From: Shewanella colwelliana ATCC 39565
GTDB lineage: Bacteria; Pseudomonadota; Gammaproteobacteria; Enterobacterales; Shewanellaceae
Direction of reading: 5' to 3'
Assembly (NCBI RefSeq): GCF_000518705.1
Contig: NZ_JAEC01000041.1
Location: forward strand, 1 to 35,093
DNA: 35,093 nucleotides
The notes under the pieces were generated by a model that saw only the letters and a list, made by a program, of their open reading frames with translations, ran no database searches and had not been told where the DNA came from. Position 1 is the first letter of the stretch. Each line of letters starts with the position of its first letter. This document shows, in pieces, positions 16,651 to 25,209 of the stretch. The position numbers were made by a program, and so were the translations under genes.

Positions 16651-17583
16651 TTAAAGCAATGGTTTCATTTTTGTCTGTTGAGCAAACGCCAATTTAAGCC
16701 GCTCGACAAACCGTCTTAACACCAGTGGTAACTGCTTCTGATAAGAATGCAACGCATAAACAGCCCTCATCTCCCCTTCAATCTCAGGCAAAACTCTCTG
16801 CAACACCCCGCTATCTAATTCATCTTTGATAAAGATTGAGGGCATTAAGCCGATTCCGACTCCAGATTTCACACTATTGATTGCACTGATTGAGGTGTTC
16901 ACGCGTAAGATTTTGTCACTATCAAATATCAGGCTATCGCCCAATCCTGCCGTTAGCACAGCCCTGTGCTGCCAAGGCAAAATAACTAAGTGGTGTTCAG
17001 CAAGTGTCAGTGATGAGACAGGTTTCGCTCTGGCAAGGTAACGCGGGGCTGCCACCAAAATACTGTCCAATTTCCCTATGGCAATAGCATTGTAATTACT
17101 ATCTTTTTGCGGCCCAACTGACACGGCGATATCCAACTTATGCGCTAAAAGATCCAGCCGTTCATCGGTAAACACCAGCTCAGGGGTGAGGTTTGGATAT
17201 TCATAGCACAACTCCGCGACCAAAGGTGTCACGATATTACGCTCAAAAGCATGAGGTGCAGTTATGGATACCCTTCCATGAGGTGCCTGTTCAAGTGATT
17301 TAAGCTCATCTAAGGTTACTGACAACAAGTCCACCAGCTGTTCACTACGTTTGGCCAGCTTTTGTCCGGCGAGTGTTAAATTCAATTGCCGAGTACTGCG
17401 GTTGAGTAGGCGAACACCAAGATCAGACTCTAACTGGCTAATATATTGGCTCACAGCTGACTTTGTATGCCCTAAGGCTTCGGCTGCGGCGGTAAACGAC
17501 CCCTTATTGATCACTTCATCGAAGACTAACATTTGGTAACTCAGCCTTCTTTGTTCATTTTTAATGAACATATGGTTCACCAT
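16651..17583 (-). CDS. LysR-type regulator, divergent from the isochorismatase-family gene
   Basis: A 310-residue LysR regulator: winged helix-turn-helix at about 15-73 (FTAAAEALGHTKSAVSQYIS), long linker helix, and a ligand-binding domain from about 100 to 295. It starts at 17583, or four codons later at 17571. Its last codons run into the edge of the ykvA remnant, so its 3' end marks the left boundary of the inserted module. It shares a 75-base gap with the divergent hydrolase gene and most likely controls it and itself. The effector is unknown. Confidence 0.87.
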   Translation of the reverse strand: MVNHMFIKNEQRRLSYQMLVFDEVINKGSFTAAAEALGHTKSAVSQYISQLESDLGVRLLNRSTRQLNLTLAGQKLAKRSEQLVDLLSVTLDELKSLEQAPHGRVSITAPHAFERNIVTPLVAELCYEYPNLTPELVFTDERLDLLAHKLDIAVSVGPQKDSNYNAIAIGKLDSILVAAPRYLARAKPVSSLTLAEHHLVILPWQHRAVLTAGLGDSLIFDSDKILRVNTSISAINSVKSGVGIGLMPSIFIKDELDSGVLQRVLPEIEGEMRAVYALHSYQKQLPLVLRRFVERLKLAFAQQTKMKPLL

Positions 17584-17591
17584 CTGGCTAA

Positions 17592-17605
17592 TTATTAACT
17601 AATAA
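17592..17605. promoter_or_regulatory. Candidate LysR operator
   Basis: TTATTA-AC-TAATAA is a perfect dyad in the short gap between the two divergent genes, near the LysR start. Its AT-rich symmetry fits a LysR box and autoregulation, although AT-rich dyads also arise by chance. Confidence 0.4.
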
Positions 17606-17658
17606 AAACACAATAGACTGCTCGTCATAGGAAAACAAATGAATTAATCAGGAGAAAT

Positions 17659-18603
17659 ATGATGAGTCAGTCAATACGTCAATCAGTGATGCAGGCAAGC
17701 CGTGAATGGATTGCAAATTTTAACCAGGGGAATGTTCAAGCCTGTATCGACCGTTATCAACAAGGGGCGACAATGCAAGTCTCGCCATTTGGGCGTTTCA
17801 ACGGTATCAGCGCAATCGGTGCATTTTGGAGCGAGTTTGCTAAAAGCGGTCCCGCGCAACTGGTTTACCGTAATGTCGAGATTAAAGTGCTCAATGACAA
17901 ACAAGCCATCTTATCTGCTAACTGGTCAATGAATATCGCCAGTGGCTTTATCAGTAAAGAGCTGTGGACACTCAATGATGATGGACATTGGTATTTAGAA
18001 GAGGATGACTTTAGCGTACTAAACCAACTCACTGCGCCACTTGAACAGTGTAAACGCACAGCGTTAGTATTGGTCGATCTGCAAAATGACTACTTCAAAG
18101 GTGGAAAATTCCCCTTGGAGCATACCGAGATCGCGGCTCGGCATGCCAAAACGCTATTGACCCATTTTAGAGCGCAAGCATTACCGGTGATCCATATTCA
18201 GCATATCTTTGAAGATAATGAGTCTGCTTTTTTTCGCGCTAATACCGTAGGGGTGGAGATAGAGGCAAGTGTAAGCCCCTTAGCTAATGAGCCTGTTATC
18301 GTAAAGCATCAAGTAGATAGTTTTATCGATACCGCTTTAGAGCAGACATTGGTAGAGCTAGGCATAGAACGCTTGGTGATCGTTGGCGCTATGGCCCAGG
18401 CTTGTGTGCAAACCATTGCACGCAGCGCTGTTAATAAGGGCTATCGCTGCGAAGTCATTAGTGATGCCATTGCCGCACCCGCTTTAAGTTACCATAACCA
18501 TGACTTCAGCGGTGAACAACTGGTTGCAGCCAACCTGTTATCACTCTCATTTGGTGGCGCAACAGCAACAACCTCTGCTCAGTGGCTTATGGAGAATCAG
18601 TAG
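17659..18603 (+). CDS. NTF2-like / isochorismatase-family fusion hydrolase
   Basis: This 314-residue protein joins two domains. Residues about 8-125 form a SnoaL/NTF2-like fold (GNVQACIDRYQQGATMQVSP, ELWTLNDDGHWYLEEDDFSV). Residues about 132-300 form an isochorismatase-family cysteine hydrolase with an apparent triad D140 (LVDLQNDYF), K216 (IVKHQVDSF) and C249 (AQACVQTIARSA). Enzymes of this family hydrolyse amides or isochorismate. The usual Thr-Asp before the Cys region is replaced by AQA, so the substrate may be atypical. AGGAG precedes the ATG; a second ATG follows at once. No export signal is seen. The divergent LysR gene is the likely regulator, and the pair sits inside a duplication, suggesting arrival as a unit. 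Confidence 0.85.
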   Translation: MMSQSIRQSVMQASREWIANFNQGNVQACIDRYQQGATMQVSPFGRFNGISAIGAFWSEFAKSGPAQLVYRNVEIKVLNDKQAILSANWSMNIASGFISKELWTLNDDGHWYLEEDDFSVLNQLTAPLEQCKRTALVLVDLQNDYFKGGKFPLEHTEIAARHAKTLLTHFRAQALPVIHIQHIFEDNESAFFRANTVGVEIEASVSPLANEPVIVKHQVDSFIDTALEQTLVELGIERLVIVGAMAQACVQTIARSAVNKGYRCEVISDAIAAPALSYHNHDFSGEQLVAANLLSLSFGGATATTSAQWLMENQ

Positions 18604-18641
18604 CCTCTCGCGGCAGCATACATTAAGCGACTGAACAACAG

Positions 18642-18747
18642 TTAATCAAACCAAGCCGCAGTCTTTTCTGCGGCTTGGTTTTTGACATTGTCATCCACAT
18701 AGACGCTTACCATAGCTAACGCAGCCGCCAGCGCACCCAAATCATCG
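18642..18747. repeat. 106-bp exact direct repeat, right copy
   Basis: Identical to 16501-16606. Here it is the 3' third of the intact ykvA-like gene. Confidence 0.95.
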
Positions 18748-18989
18748 GTAAAACCAACAAAAGGCGTCAGGTCTGGAATCGCATCGATTGGTGCAATAAA
18801 GTAAGCCAAAGCGCCAAATATCACGGTTTTCGCCCACTTTGGGGTATCGGGTCGTTGCGCTGCGTAATATAAACATAAAGCGTTATCTATCACCTCACGC
18901 CCTGCTTGCTTAGCAAACTGTTTTACCTTATTCCAAAAGCTTTCATCACTGTAGGCATCCGCGCCATTTCCACCCGTTAGATCACTCAT
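18642..18989 (-). CDS. YkvA-family (DUF1232) membrane-associated protein
   Basis: The frame is open to 19043, but the start at 18989 (MSDLTGGNG) is chosen: AGGAG lies just ahead, and the upstream codons are occupied by the terminator of the ygiQ gene. The 115-residue protein has the DUF1232 core KTVIFGALAYFIAPIDAIPDLTPFVGFTDD (written here as its blocks AYFIAPIDAIPDL and GFTDDLGAL), a hydrophobic hairpin near residues 55-85. Function is unknown. Its last codons encode a hairpin that serves as terminator for the convergent gene. A broken copy lies at 16501-16656. Confidence 0.82.
   Translation of the reverse strand: MSDLTGGNGADAYSDESFWNKVKQFAKQAGREVIDNALCLYYAAQRPDTPKWAKTVIFGALAYFIAPIDAIPDLTPFVGFTDDLGALAAALAMVSVYVDDNVKNQAAEKTAAWFD
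18649..18683 (+). terminator. Terminator of the isochorismatase gene, inside ykvA coding sequence
   Basis: The same 13-bp stem as at 16508-16542: arms 18649-18661 and 18668-18680, loop TCTTTT, then T bases. It lies within the last codons of the opposite-strand ykvA gene. Confidence 0.85.
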
Positions 18990-18999
18990 AAGCACTCCT

Positions 19000-19036
19000 A
19001 AAAAATAGGGGAATATCACTGATATTCCCCTATTTT
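19000..19036 (-). terminator. Perfect 17-bp terminator of ygiQ
   Basis: AAAATAGGGGAATATCA at 19002-19018 and its exact complement at 19020-19036 leave a one-base centre, with six T on the minus strand. It ends the leftward ygiQ gene and sits only ten bases before the ykvA start. The same structure could work on the plus strand. Confidence 0.85.
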
Positions 19037-19073
19037 GATTCATTTGACTAGCTTATGCTGATCACTGTTTTCG

Positions 19074-21362
19074 CTAGCGTTGATGTTTAGGCGTGGTGCC
19101 CCAGGCATTTTTCACAGGGCGTTTACCGCCCTTGCCTGCTGGCCCCGGCTTACCCCCACCTTGCTTATTGGTTGAGGCTTTGCCCGCTGATTTTGGCTTA
19201 TCAGAAGATGAAGTTTTACCCTTTCTGTCATCAAATTGATTAGCCGAAAAACGGGTCACCGCCTTTTTACCGGCAGGCGTTTTACCCTTTGCGCCTTTGG
19301 CTAATAAACCTTGACGCTCTTGACGTGTTTCAGCCGGAACCAAACAATTTAAACCACCACCAATTAAGTGTTCTTTGCCCATCTTAACCAAGGCTTCACG
19401 TATGATTGGCCAGCCCGCTGGATCATGATAGCGCAGCAAGGCTTTGTGCAGCTTACGCTGACGCCCGCCTTTGGGCACATCCACCGTTTCACTGGTGTGC
19501 TTGACATTTTTAAGTGAATTAAGCTCAGTGTGATAAATGGTCGTGGCGTTAGCCATTGGTGATGGATAGAAGTTTTGCACCTGATCGAGTTTAAACTTCT
19601 CACCTTTAAGCCACAGCGCCAAGTTCACCATATCTTCATCTGTGGTGCCCGGATGCGCCGAGATAAAGTAGGGGATAAGGTACTGTTTTTTACCCGCTTC
19701 GGCAGAATACTTATCAAACAGCTCTTTAAATTTGTCGTAGGTGCCCATGCCCGGCTTCATCATCTTGTTGAGCGGCCCCTCTTCGGTGTGCTCTGGGGCA
19801 ATTTTTAAATAGCCCCCTACATGATGACTCGCCAACTCTTTCACATAACGTGGATCTTCGGTGGCCAAGTCGTAACGCACACCCGAAGCAATCAGTACCT
19901 TTTTGATGCCCGGCACATCGCGCGCGGCGCGGTACAGATCGATCGTCGCCTGATGATCAGTATCGAGATGACCACAGATAGCGGGGAAGACACAGGAGAG
20001 TCTGCGGCAGGTTTTCTCGGCTTTTTCGCTCTTACAGCCTAAGCGATACATGTTTGCCGTGGGTCCACCAAGATCAGAAATAACCCCTGTAAAACCGGGG
20101 ACCTTGTCTTGAATGTCTTTGATCTCTTTAATAATAGAGTCTTGCGAACGGCTCTGAATAATGCGCCCTTCATGCTCGGTTATCGAGCAGAACGAGCAGC
20201 CACCGAAACAGCCTCGCATAATATTAATCGAGGTCTTAATCATGTCATAGGCAGGGATTTTGTCATTGCCATACACAGGATGCGGCACACGCTTATAGGC
20301 TAAGTCGAACACCCCATCCATCTCATCGGTGTTCAGCGGCCAAGCAGGTGGATTAACCCATATTGCGCGCTCGGCATGGGGTTGAAACAACGCACGCGCA
20401 CAGCCAGGGTTTTGCTCTTGGTGCAATATCCGTGATGCGTGGGCATATAGATACTTATCTTCGGCCACTTTTTCATAGCTAGGTAACAACACATAAGTAT
20501 TTTCCCACGGCTTAGGACGCGGCGGCTGCACCGTAATTGGCTTAGGCGCTTCGTTGTCGAACACCTTAACATCGCTCGGGCCTGAGAGATTTTGACAACC
20601 CACATCGTCGGCACCATAAGGATTAGGGATAGGGTCAATTTTATGCAGCTGATCTAGCTTGCGCGAATCCATGCCTTTCCATTCAGGTAATGGTTCCTTG
20701 CGGATAACCGTGGTACCACGCACATTATGGATCTCACTGATTGGCTCACCCGACGCAATACGGTGTGACAGCTCCACCAGCGGACGCTCGGCGTTGCCAT
20801 AGACTAAGATATCGGCCTTGGCGTCAAGAATAACTGAGCGGCGCACTTTATCAGACCAATAATCATAGTGGGCAATACGGCGTAAACTCGCCTCAATACC
20901 ACCAATAACCACAGGTACCTGCTTAAAGGCTTCTTTACAGCGCTGGGTATACACAGTTACCGCACGATCGGGACGCTTACCACCGATATTACCCGCAGTA
21001 TAGGCATCATCATGGCGCAAACGACGCTCAGCCGTGTAACGGTTGATCATCGAATCCATGTTGCCAGCGGTAACACCAAAATAGAGGTTTGGCTTGCCTA
21101 ACTTCATGAAATCGTTTTTGCTCGACCAATCAGGCTGGGAGATGATCCCCACGCGAAACCCTTGGGCTTCAAGCATGCGACCAATCACCGCCATACCAAA
21201 ACTTGGATGATCCACATAGGCATCGCCTGTGACGATAATAATGTCACAACTGTCCCAGCCCAATTTATCCATCTCTTTTCGAGACATAGGTAAAAATGGC
21301 GCTGGTTTTTCAGTGCGATTTAAATATTTGGGATGCGTAAATAACGTGGATTCAACCTGCAT
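19074..21362 (-). CDS. ygiQ: YgiQ-family radical SAM protein
   Basis: A 762-residue member of the YgiQ family. The N-terminal UPF0313 region (residues about 5-300; [40 protein letters not shown]) precedes the radical SAM core, whose iron-sulfur cysteines are C385-x3-C389-x2-C392 ([15 protein letters not shown]). The last 80 residues are a basic, Gly/Lys/Pro-rich tail that may bind RNA. The family's substrate is not established. The start at 21362 fits the family start [14 protein letters not shown]. It is a single-gene unit with a perfect terminator. Confidence 0.93.
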   Translation of the reverse strand: MQVESTLFTHPKYLNRTEKPAPFLPMSRKEMDKLGWDSCDIIIVTGDAYVDHPSFGMAVIGRMLEAQGFRVGIISQPDWSSKNDFMKLGKPNLYFGVTAGNMDSMINRYTAERRLRHDDAYTAGNIGGKRPDRAVTVYTQRCKEAFKQVPVVIGGIEASLRRIAHYDYWSDKVRRSVILDAKADILVYGNAERPLVELSHRIASGEPISEIHNVRGTTVIRKEPLPEWKGMDSRKLDQLHKIDPIPNPYGADDVGCQNLSGPSDVKVFDNEAPKPITVQPPRPKPWENTYVLLPSYEKVAEDKYLYAHASRILHQEQNPGCARALFQPHAERAIWVNPPAWPLNTDEMDGVFDLAYKRVPHPVYGNDKIPAYDMIKTSINIMRGCFGGCSFCSITEHEGRIIQSRSQDSIIKEIKDIQDKVPGFTGVISDLGGPTANMYRLGCKSEKAEKTCRRLSCVFPAICGHLDTDHQATIDLYRAARDVPGIKKVLIASGVRYDLATEDPRYVKELASHHVGGYLKIAPEHTEEGPLNKMMKPGMGTYDKFKELFDKYSAEAGKKQYLIPYFISAHPGTTDEDMVNLALWLKGEKFKLDQVQNFYPSPMANATTIYHTELNSLKNVKHTSETVDVPKGGRQRKLHKALLRYHDPAGWPIIREALVKMGKEHLIGGGLNCLVPAETRQERQGLLAKGAKGKTPAGKKAVTRFSANQFDDRKGKTSSSDKPKSAGKASTNKQGGGKPGPAGKGGKRPVKNAWGTTPKHQR

Positions 21363-21544
21363 GAATATGACTGCCTAACTTCCAAACCAATGTAAATACT
21401 ATGGCAGATTATAGTCTGCCAAGTAACGGTCGCTGTTATCGACTCAGACATTCACACGTCCAAGTACAGCAACAAAAAGGACGCGGAGTATAACAGTGAA
21501 ACGCCATTGTAGGCGAACAAAAAAGCAGCAAAACCAGAGAAAAT

Positions 21545-21940
21545 CTAGCTCACGGCAAAATAAACAACATTAACCACAGACAGCGTAAGGATAACCAACC
21601 AAGTGGTTAATACCCCCCAGAAACGGCCAAAATGATAACCACCTTTTCCTTGGGTTAACCCCACAGCATGTAACACACGAGCAATAAGCCAGACGATACC
21701 AATAATGTGAATATAGAGCGCAGGCAAACCATTCAGCTCTGCCACCAGCAATAATCCCATGGCTATTGGTGCATTCTCTAATAGATTGCCATGCACCCTA
21801 TCGGCAAGTCGAAGCGGCTCATTACCCGCTACACCTATACCTATACTGAATTTTCGGCGTAATTTTATCACTCTCAGCGTCAGATAAACCGCCATGATTG
21901 CGGTTATTGCTATATATAAACCCGATACACTCGCTGACAT
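21545..21940 (-). CDS. MAPEG-family membrane protein (YecN-like)
   Basis: A 131-residue protein with four predicted transmembrane helices (about 7-24, 57-75, 76-96 and 110-130). The family signature is DRVHGNLLENAPIAMGLLL (about 47-65), with the Arg and Glu that mark glutathione-binding MAPEG proteins. Bacterial members are thought to be membrane glutathione transferases or peroxidases, but YecN has no assigned substrate. It is monocistronic with no clear terminator in the 182-base gap to ygiQ. Confidence 0.85.
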   Translation of the reverse strand: MSASVSGLYIAITAIMAVYLTLRVIKLRRKFSIGIGVAGNEPLRLADRVHGNLLENAPIAMGLLLVAELNGLPALYIHIIGIVWLIARVLHAVGLTQGKGGYHFGRFWGVLTTWLVILTLSVVNVVYFAVS

Positions 21941-22083
21941 TCCATTTCCTTATCCATTAAAAGCACACCATACTCTATGCCTTAGTTAAAATTTTTCCAA
22001 GCCATTAACCTTTTTGGTACAAGATAGGTTACTATGCGCTCGTTTGGATTCACCTACTTATATCACCATCACGGACTGTAAAA

Positions 22084-22899
22084 TTGGATAACGCTGAGTT
22101 CATTGAAAAACGCCGTTTTATCATCAAATTAGGTAAAGCCTTACACAAGTTTGGTACTCCAGCATATCGTCTGGAGGCTCACCTACAAACAATCTCTAAT
22201 CTGTTAGGGATTGAGGGCTACTTCCTGATTTCGCCCACGGCAATGACCTTTGTTTTACAGCATGACACCGACCAAGAATATAACCATGTTGCGAGGGTAA
22301 AACCGGGCGAGCTTGATCTCGGTTCACTGGCCCGTACTGATGAATTAGTCGAAGAGCTTGTATCTGGCAAACGGTCCTTAGCAGAAGCCTTAGATAGGCT
22401 AGAAGAGATTGCCAATAAACCAAACCCTTACGGCCCGCTGCTAACCTTACTGGCTTTTGGTAGCTCAGCTGGGGCATTTGCCATGTTAATGGGCACCAGT
22501 TGGAACGATGTGTTTTGGTCGGCCATGCTTGGGTTCATGGTATATGGCTTGGTTTATCGCGCCGAACGCTCAAAGCGTATGGCTGAAACATTAGAGCCCC
22601 TGGCCGCCATCCTCTGTGCAATAATTACATGTGCAATTTCCCACTTTGATCCTTACATTAATATCCCTGTGGTGATCCTCTCTGGCATTATTATCTTTGT
22701 GCCGGGTTTGGCACTGACCCTGGGGTTAGCGGAGCTGGCGGCAAGGGATCTTATTTCTGGTACCGCTCGGATAATGGACGCCTCCATGCTGCTGTTCAAG
22801 CTCTATTTTGGGGCAATATTTGGCATGGTGATAGGGAATGCACTGTTCGGTGAAGCGATCAATTTTGAGCCAGCCCCACTACCTCGCTGGGCAATTTAG
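22084..22899 (+). CDS. ThrE/YjjP-type threonine-serine exporter, N-terminal domain
   Basis: This 271-residue part carries the cytoplasmic DUF1212 head (FGTPAYRLEAHLQTISNLLG, residues about 27-46; FLISPTAMTF) and about five membrane helices from residue 120 to 260. It starts with TTG at 22084 without a good Shine-Dalgarno sequence. It ends LPRWAI followed by TAG. The reading frame stays open through that stop: 22900-22920 encode SAVPILS and then join the next gene without a shift. The two parts make one ThrE-like protein of about 406 residues in which one codon, plausibly TGG, has become amber. Alternatively they work as two chains, as E. coli YjjP and YjjB do. Confidence 0.8.
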   Translation: MDNAEFIEKRRFIIKLGKALHKFGTPAYRLEAHLQTISNLLGIEGYFLISPTAMTFVLQHDTDQEYNHVARVKPGELDLGSLARTDELVEELVSGKRSLAEALDRLEEIANKPNPYGPLLTLLAFGSSAGAFAMLMGTSWNDVFWSAMLGFMVYGLVYRAERSKRMAETLEPLAAILCAIITCAISHFDPYINIPVVILSGIIIFVPGLALTLGLAELAARDLISGTARIMDASMLLFKLYFGAIFGMVIGNALFGEAINFEPAPLPRWAI

Positions 22900-22920
22900 T
22901 CTGCGGTACCGATATTATCC

Positions 22921-23304
22921 ATGGCGCTGGTGATTATCTTTAAGGCACGGCTAAAAGACTCTCCATGGGGAGTGTTAGCCGGTATCGTCGCCTTCTTTTC
23001 GGCGATGCTTGCAGGTATCTATCTTGGCGATTCTATCGGGATATTTTTTGGGGCGTTAGCCGTTGGGATCTACTCGAACCTTTATGCTCGCTGGATGAAA
23101 GCGCCCGCCTCGATAGCGCTCTTGCAAGGGATCGTTATCTTAGTCCCTGGGAGCAAAACTTACATCGGGTTGAACACCCTGATTTTGGGTGAAACCATGC
23201 TTAATCAGTCCCACATTGGTACACAGATTTTTCTGATATTTATGTCGCTCATTGCCGGCTTAATTTTCGCCAACGTCGCCGTCCCGCCACGTAGAACACT
23301 ATAA
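22921..23304 (+). CDS. ThrE_2/YjjB-type exporter, C-terminal domain
   Basis: This 127-residue part has four to five membrane helices (ALVIIFKAR, GVLAGIVAFFSAMLAGIYLG, GIVILVPGSKTYIGLN). The LVPGSKTYIGL stretch corresponds to the PMFPGISAYTAM region of YjjB. It is in the same frame as the upstream part, seven codons after the amber stop. No ribosome-binding site precedes the ATG at 22921, so independent translation looks poor unless by coupling. If the amber codon is not read through, this half may be silent. Confidence 0.7.
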   Translation: MALVIIFKARLKDSPWGVLAGIVAFFSAMLAGIYLGDSIGIFFGALAVGIYSNLYARWMKAPASIALLQGIVILVPGSKTYIGLNTLILGETMLNQSHIGTQIFLIFMSLIAGLIFANVAVPPRRTL

Positions 23305-23318
23305 TTATTGGCGCTATG

Positions 23319-23351
23319 CCGAGGCACAGTCCATTGCTGCCTCGGTATTTT
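23319..23351 (+). terminator. Terminator after the ThrE-like gene
   Basis: CCGAGGCA at 23319-23326 pairs exactly with TGCCTCGG at 23338-23345, followed by TATTTT. Confidence 0.75.
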
Positions 23352-23387
23352 GGCAATTAAAACCATCATTTAAAACTGCTTTATACC

Positions 23388-23416
23388 TTGACTAATTCAC
23401 GTCACAGGTGTGTTAT
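23388..23416 (+). promoter_or_regulatory. Candidate sigma-70 promoter of the Omp85-like gene
   Basis: TTGACT at 23388-23393 and TGTTAT at 23411-23416 are separated by 17 bases and lie about 65 bases before the ATG. Confidence 0.4.
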
Positions 23417-23482
23417 TAGAATGTGCTGCAAATGTAAAAATCGGCACATTCCAATAAAAAAAGTGATTATGATGGGTTGCCT

Positions 23483-25138
23483 ATGCGAAAGATTTCCCGC
23501 TCTGCCATTGCTGTATCTTCTCTACTCATTTGCCAGCCAGCGCTAGCGGAAACCTTGCAACCTACAGAAATCGCCACCAGCAATACGGACAACAAGCACA
23601 CCCAAAAAACTAAAATCAATAAAATCGTCGTAGTGAGCAACGCCATTTTTGATGAGTCCGATCCCGATGCCTTTTTTATCCACCGCTGGGCCAACTACTT
23701 ACACATTAACACTCGTGAATCAGCGATTCTTAATAAGCTCAGCTTTAACGATAATGACCAAGTGTCACAGAAAGACTTAGATGAGGCGCAACGAATTTTG
23801 CGCTATGAACCCTATATTCGCGATGCCAAAATAAACTTTGCCACTAAAGACCCTGCTGCGGATATTGATGAAGAGGGTGAAACGGTTTTAGTGGAAACCT
23901 GGGATAATTGGTCACTGCTGCCGACTTTTAGCGCCGGCCGAAGCGGTGGTGAAAGCAAGTTTTCATTCGGCATAAAAGAGGACAATCTACTCGGTTACGG
24001 CATTCGAACCCGACTCAAATATAAGTCCAGCGCCGATAGAACAGGGTACCAATTGGCGTTTCAAGCCCCCATGGACAATTGGGTCAAGCACTCAACTCTG
24101 TCGGCAAACTTTTATGACAATAGTGATGGCCAAGCGACCCAGTTAGACTTTACTAAACCTTTTTATACCTTAGACAGTGTCGACATGTACTCCGGCCGCT
24201 ATGTTGATGACTTACGTGTCGACACACTGCGCCAGAACGGCAATGACATTAATGAATTTCAGCACCAAATTAACTACGCCAACGCACAATATGGCTGGCG
24301 CTTAAACCGCGAAGGTGACTGGCGATCGCGCATCATTGTGGGAGTCACTCAAGATGAGCACACCTTTGACAACATTGAGCTCTATCCAGACAGTGTACTG
24401 CCACAAGACAGAGACTACCTCTATCCATGGGCTGCCTATCAATATATTCAAGATGATTTTAAGGTGCTCAATAATGTGCACTTAATCAACTATAACGAAG
24501 ACTTCAACCTAGGTTGGCAGCACTACGTTAAGTTAGGTATTGAAACCCAAGACCTTAGCGACAGCGCCCCCGTAGGCTACCACATTGACTGGCGCAGTTC
24601 CCGGGGTTATCAAGATGAGCAGCAGTTGATCTTACTGGCCATGAATGGCGAAGGCGTTTTTGCCACCAGCCAACCAGACTATTTCAAGGTCAATGCTATC
24701 GCCGAATACTTTTATCAAATCACTCCTAAGTGGACCGCCTATTCAAAAGTTAGCTTAAGTACATCGCAAAATAACTATTTAGATAAAACCTTTGCCCTTG
24801 GCGACAACACTGGCGTTCGCGGCTATCCCAACGATTATCAACACGGCGACAACCAATGGTTAGTAACCGCTGAAATACGTAACTACCCCAACATCAACCT
24901 TTATCAATTAGCCGAACTGGGCTGGGCAGTATTTACCGATTATGGTCAAGCTAGCGGTGGGCCAGACACAAACAATGAGGAGTCCGCCCCCATTGGTAGT
25001 GTCGGTATCGGCGCAAGGATCTACTCCTCTCGCTCAAGTTATGGCAATGTGGCACATATCGATTTCTCGGTGCCTTTTACCACAGGCGAAGAGGTCAACA
25101 GTTGGGAGTGGCGTTTCCAAGTTAAACGCCATTTCTAA
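23483..25138 (+). CDS. Omp85-like outer-membrane beta-barrel protein with one POTRA-type domain
   Basis: The ATG at 23483 (MRKISRSAIAVSS) is preferred over a TTG two codons earlier. The 551-residue product has a Sec signal peptide ending near QPALAET (about 22) and a linker. One POTRA-like domain (about 46-130; INKIVVVSNAIF, QKDLDEAQRILRYEPYIRDA) follows. A beta barrel runs to the C-terminal Phe (FQVKRHF). The Omp85 lid motif is present as GVRGYPND (about 450). It is too short for BamA, and no TamB or secreted partner is adjacent, so cargo is unknown. The gene is flanked by terminators on both sides, so it is expressed alone. Confidence 0.8.
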   Translation: MRKISRSAIAVSSLLICQPALAETLQPTEIATSNTDNKHTQKTKINKIVVVSNAIFDESDPDAFFIHRWANYLHINTRESAILNKLSFNDNDQVSQKDLDEAQRILRYEPYIRDAKINFATKDPAADIDEEGETVLVETWDNWSLLPTFSAGRSGGESKFSFGIKEDNLLGYGIRTRLKYKSSADRTGYQLAFQAPMDNWVKHSTLSANFYDNSDGQATQLDFTKPFYTLDSVDMYSGRYVDDLRVDTLRQNGNDINEFQHQINYANAQYGWRLNREGDWRSRIIVGVTQDEHTFDNIELYPDSVLPQDRDYLYPWAAYQYIQDDFKVLNNVHLINYNEDFNLGWQHYVKLGIETQDLSDSAPVGYHIDWRSSRGYQDEQQLILLAMNGEGVFATSQPDYFKVNAIAEYFYQITPKWTAYSKVSLSTSQNNYLDKTFALGDNTGVRGYPNDYQHGDNQWLVTAEIRNYPNINLYQLAELGWAVFTDYGQASGGPDTNNEESAPIGSVGIGARIYSSRSSYGNVAHIDFSVPFTTGEEVNSWEWRFQVKRHF

Positions 25139-25165
25139 CCCTCCACCAGCCAAACTAATCATCTC

Positions 25166-25191
25166 GGTCTACACTAATAAATAGACCTTTT
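25166..25191 (+). terminator. Terminator after the Omp85-like gene
   Basis: GGTCTA at 25166-25171 pairs with TAGACC at 25182-25187, followed by TTTT. Confidence 0.65.
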
Positions 25192-25209
25192 CCCTGCGGT
25201 AGCACCAAG

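Larger units (their letters stand above)
16501..16656 (-). pseudogene. Truncated, frameshifted copy of the ykvA (DUF1232) gene
   Basis: This fragment matches the 3' half of the intact ykvA-like gene at 18642-18989. Bases 16501-16606 are identical to 18642-18747. Beyond that the match continues but is worn: 26 bases stand where the intact gene has 30, a four-base loss that breaks the frame just ahead of the DDLGAL codons. The APIDAIP codons are still readable upstream of the break. The match stops around 16656, where the LysR gene ends. It is a remnant, not a working gene. Confidence 0.85.
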
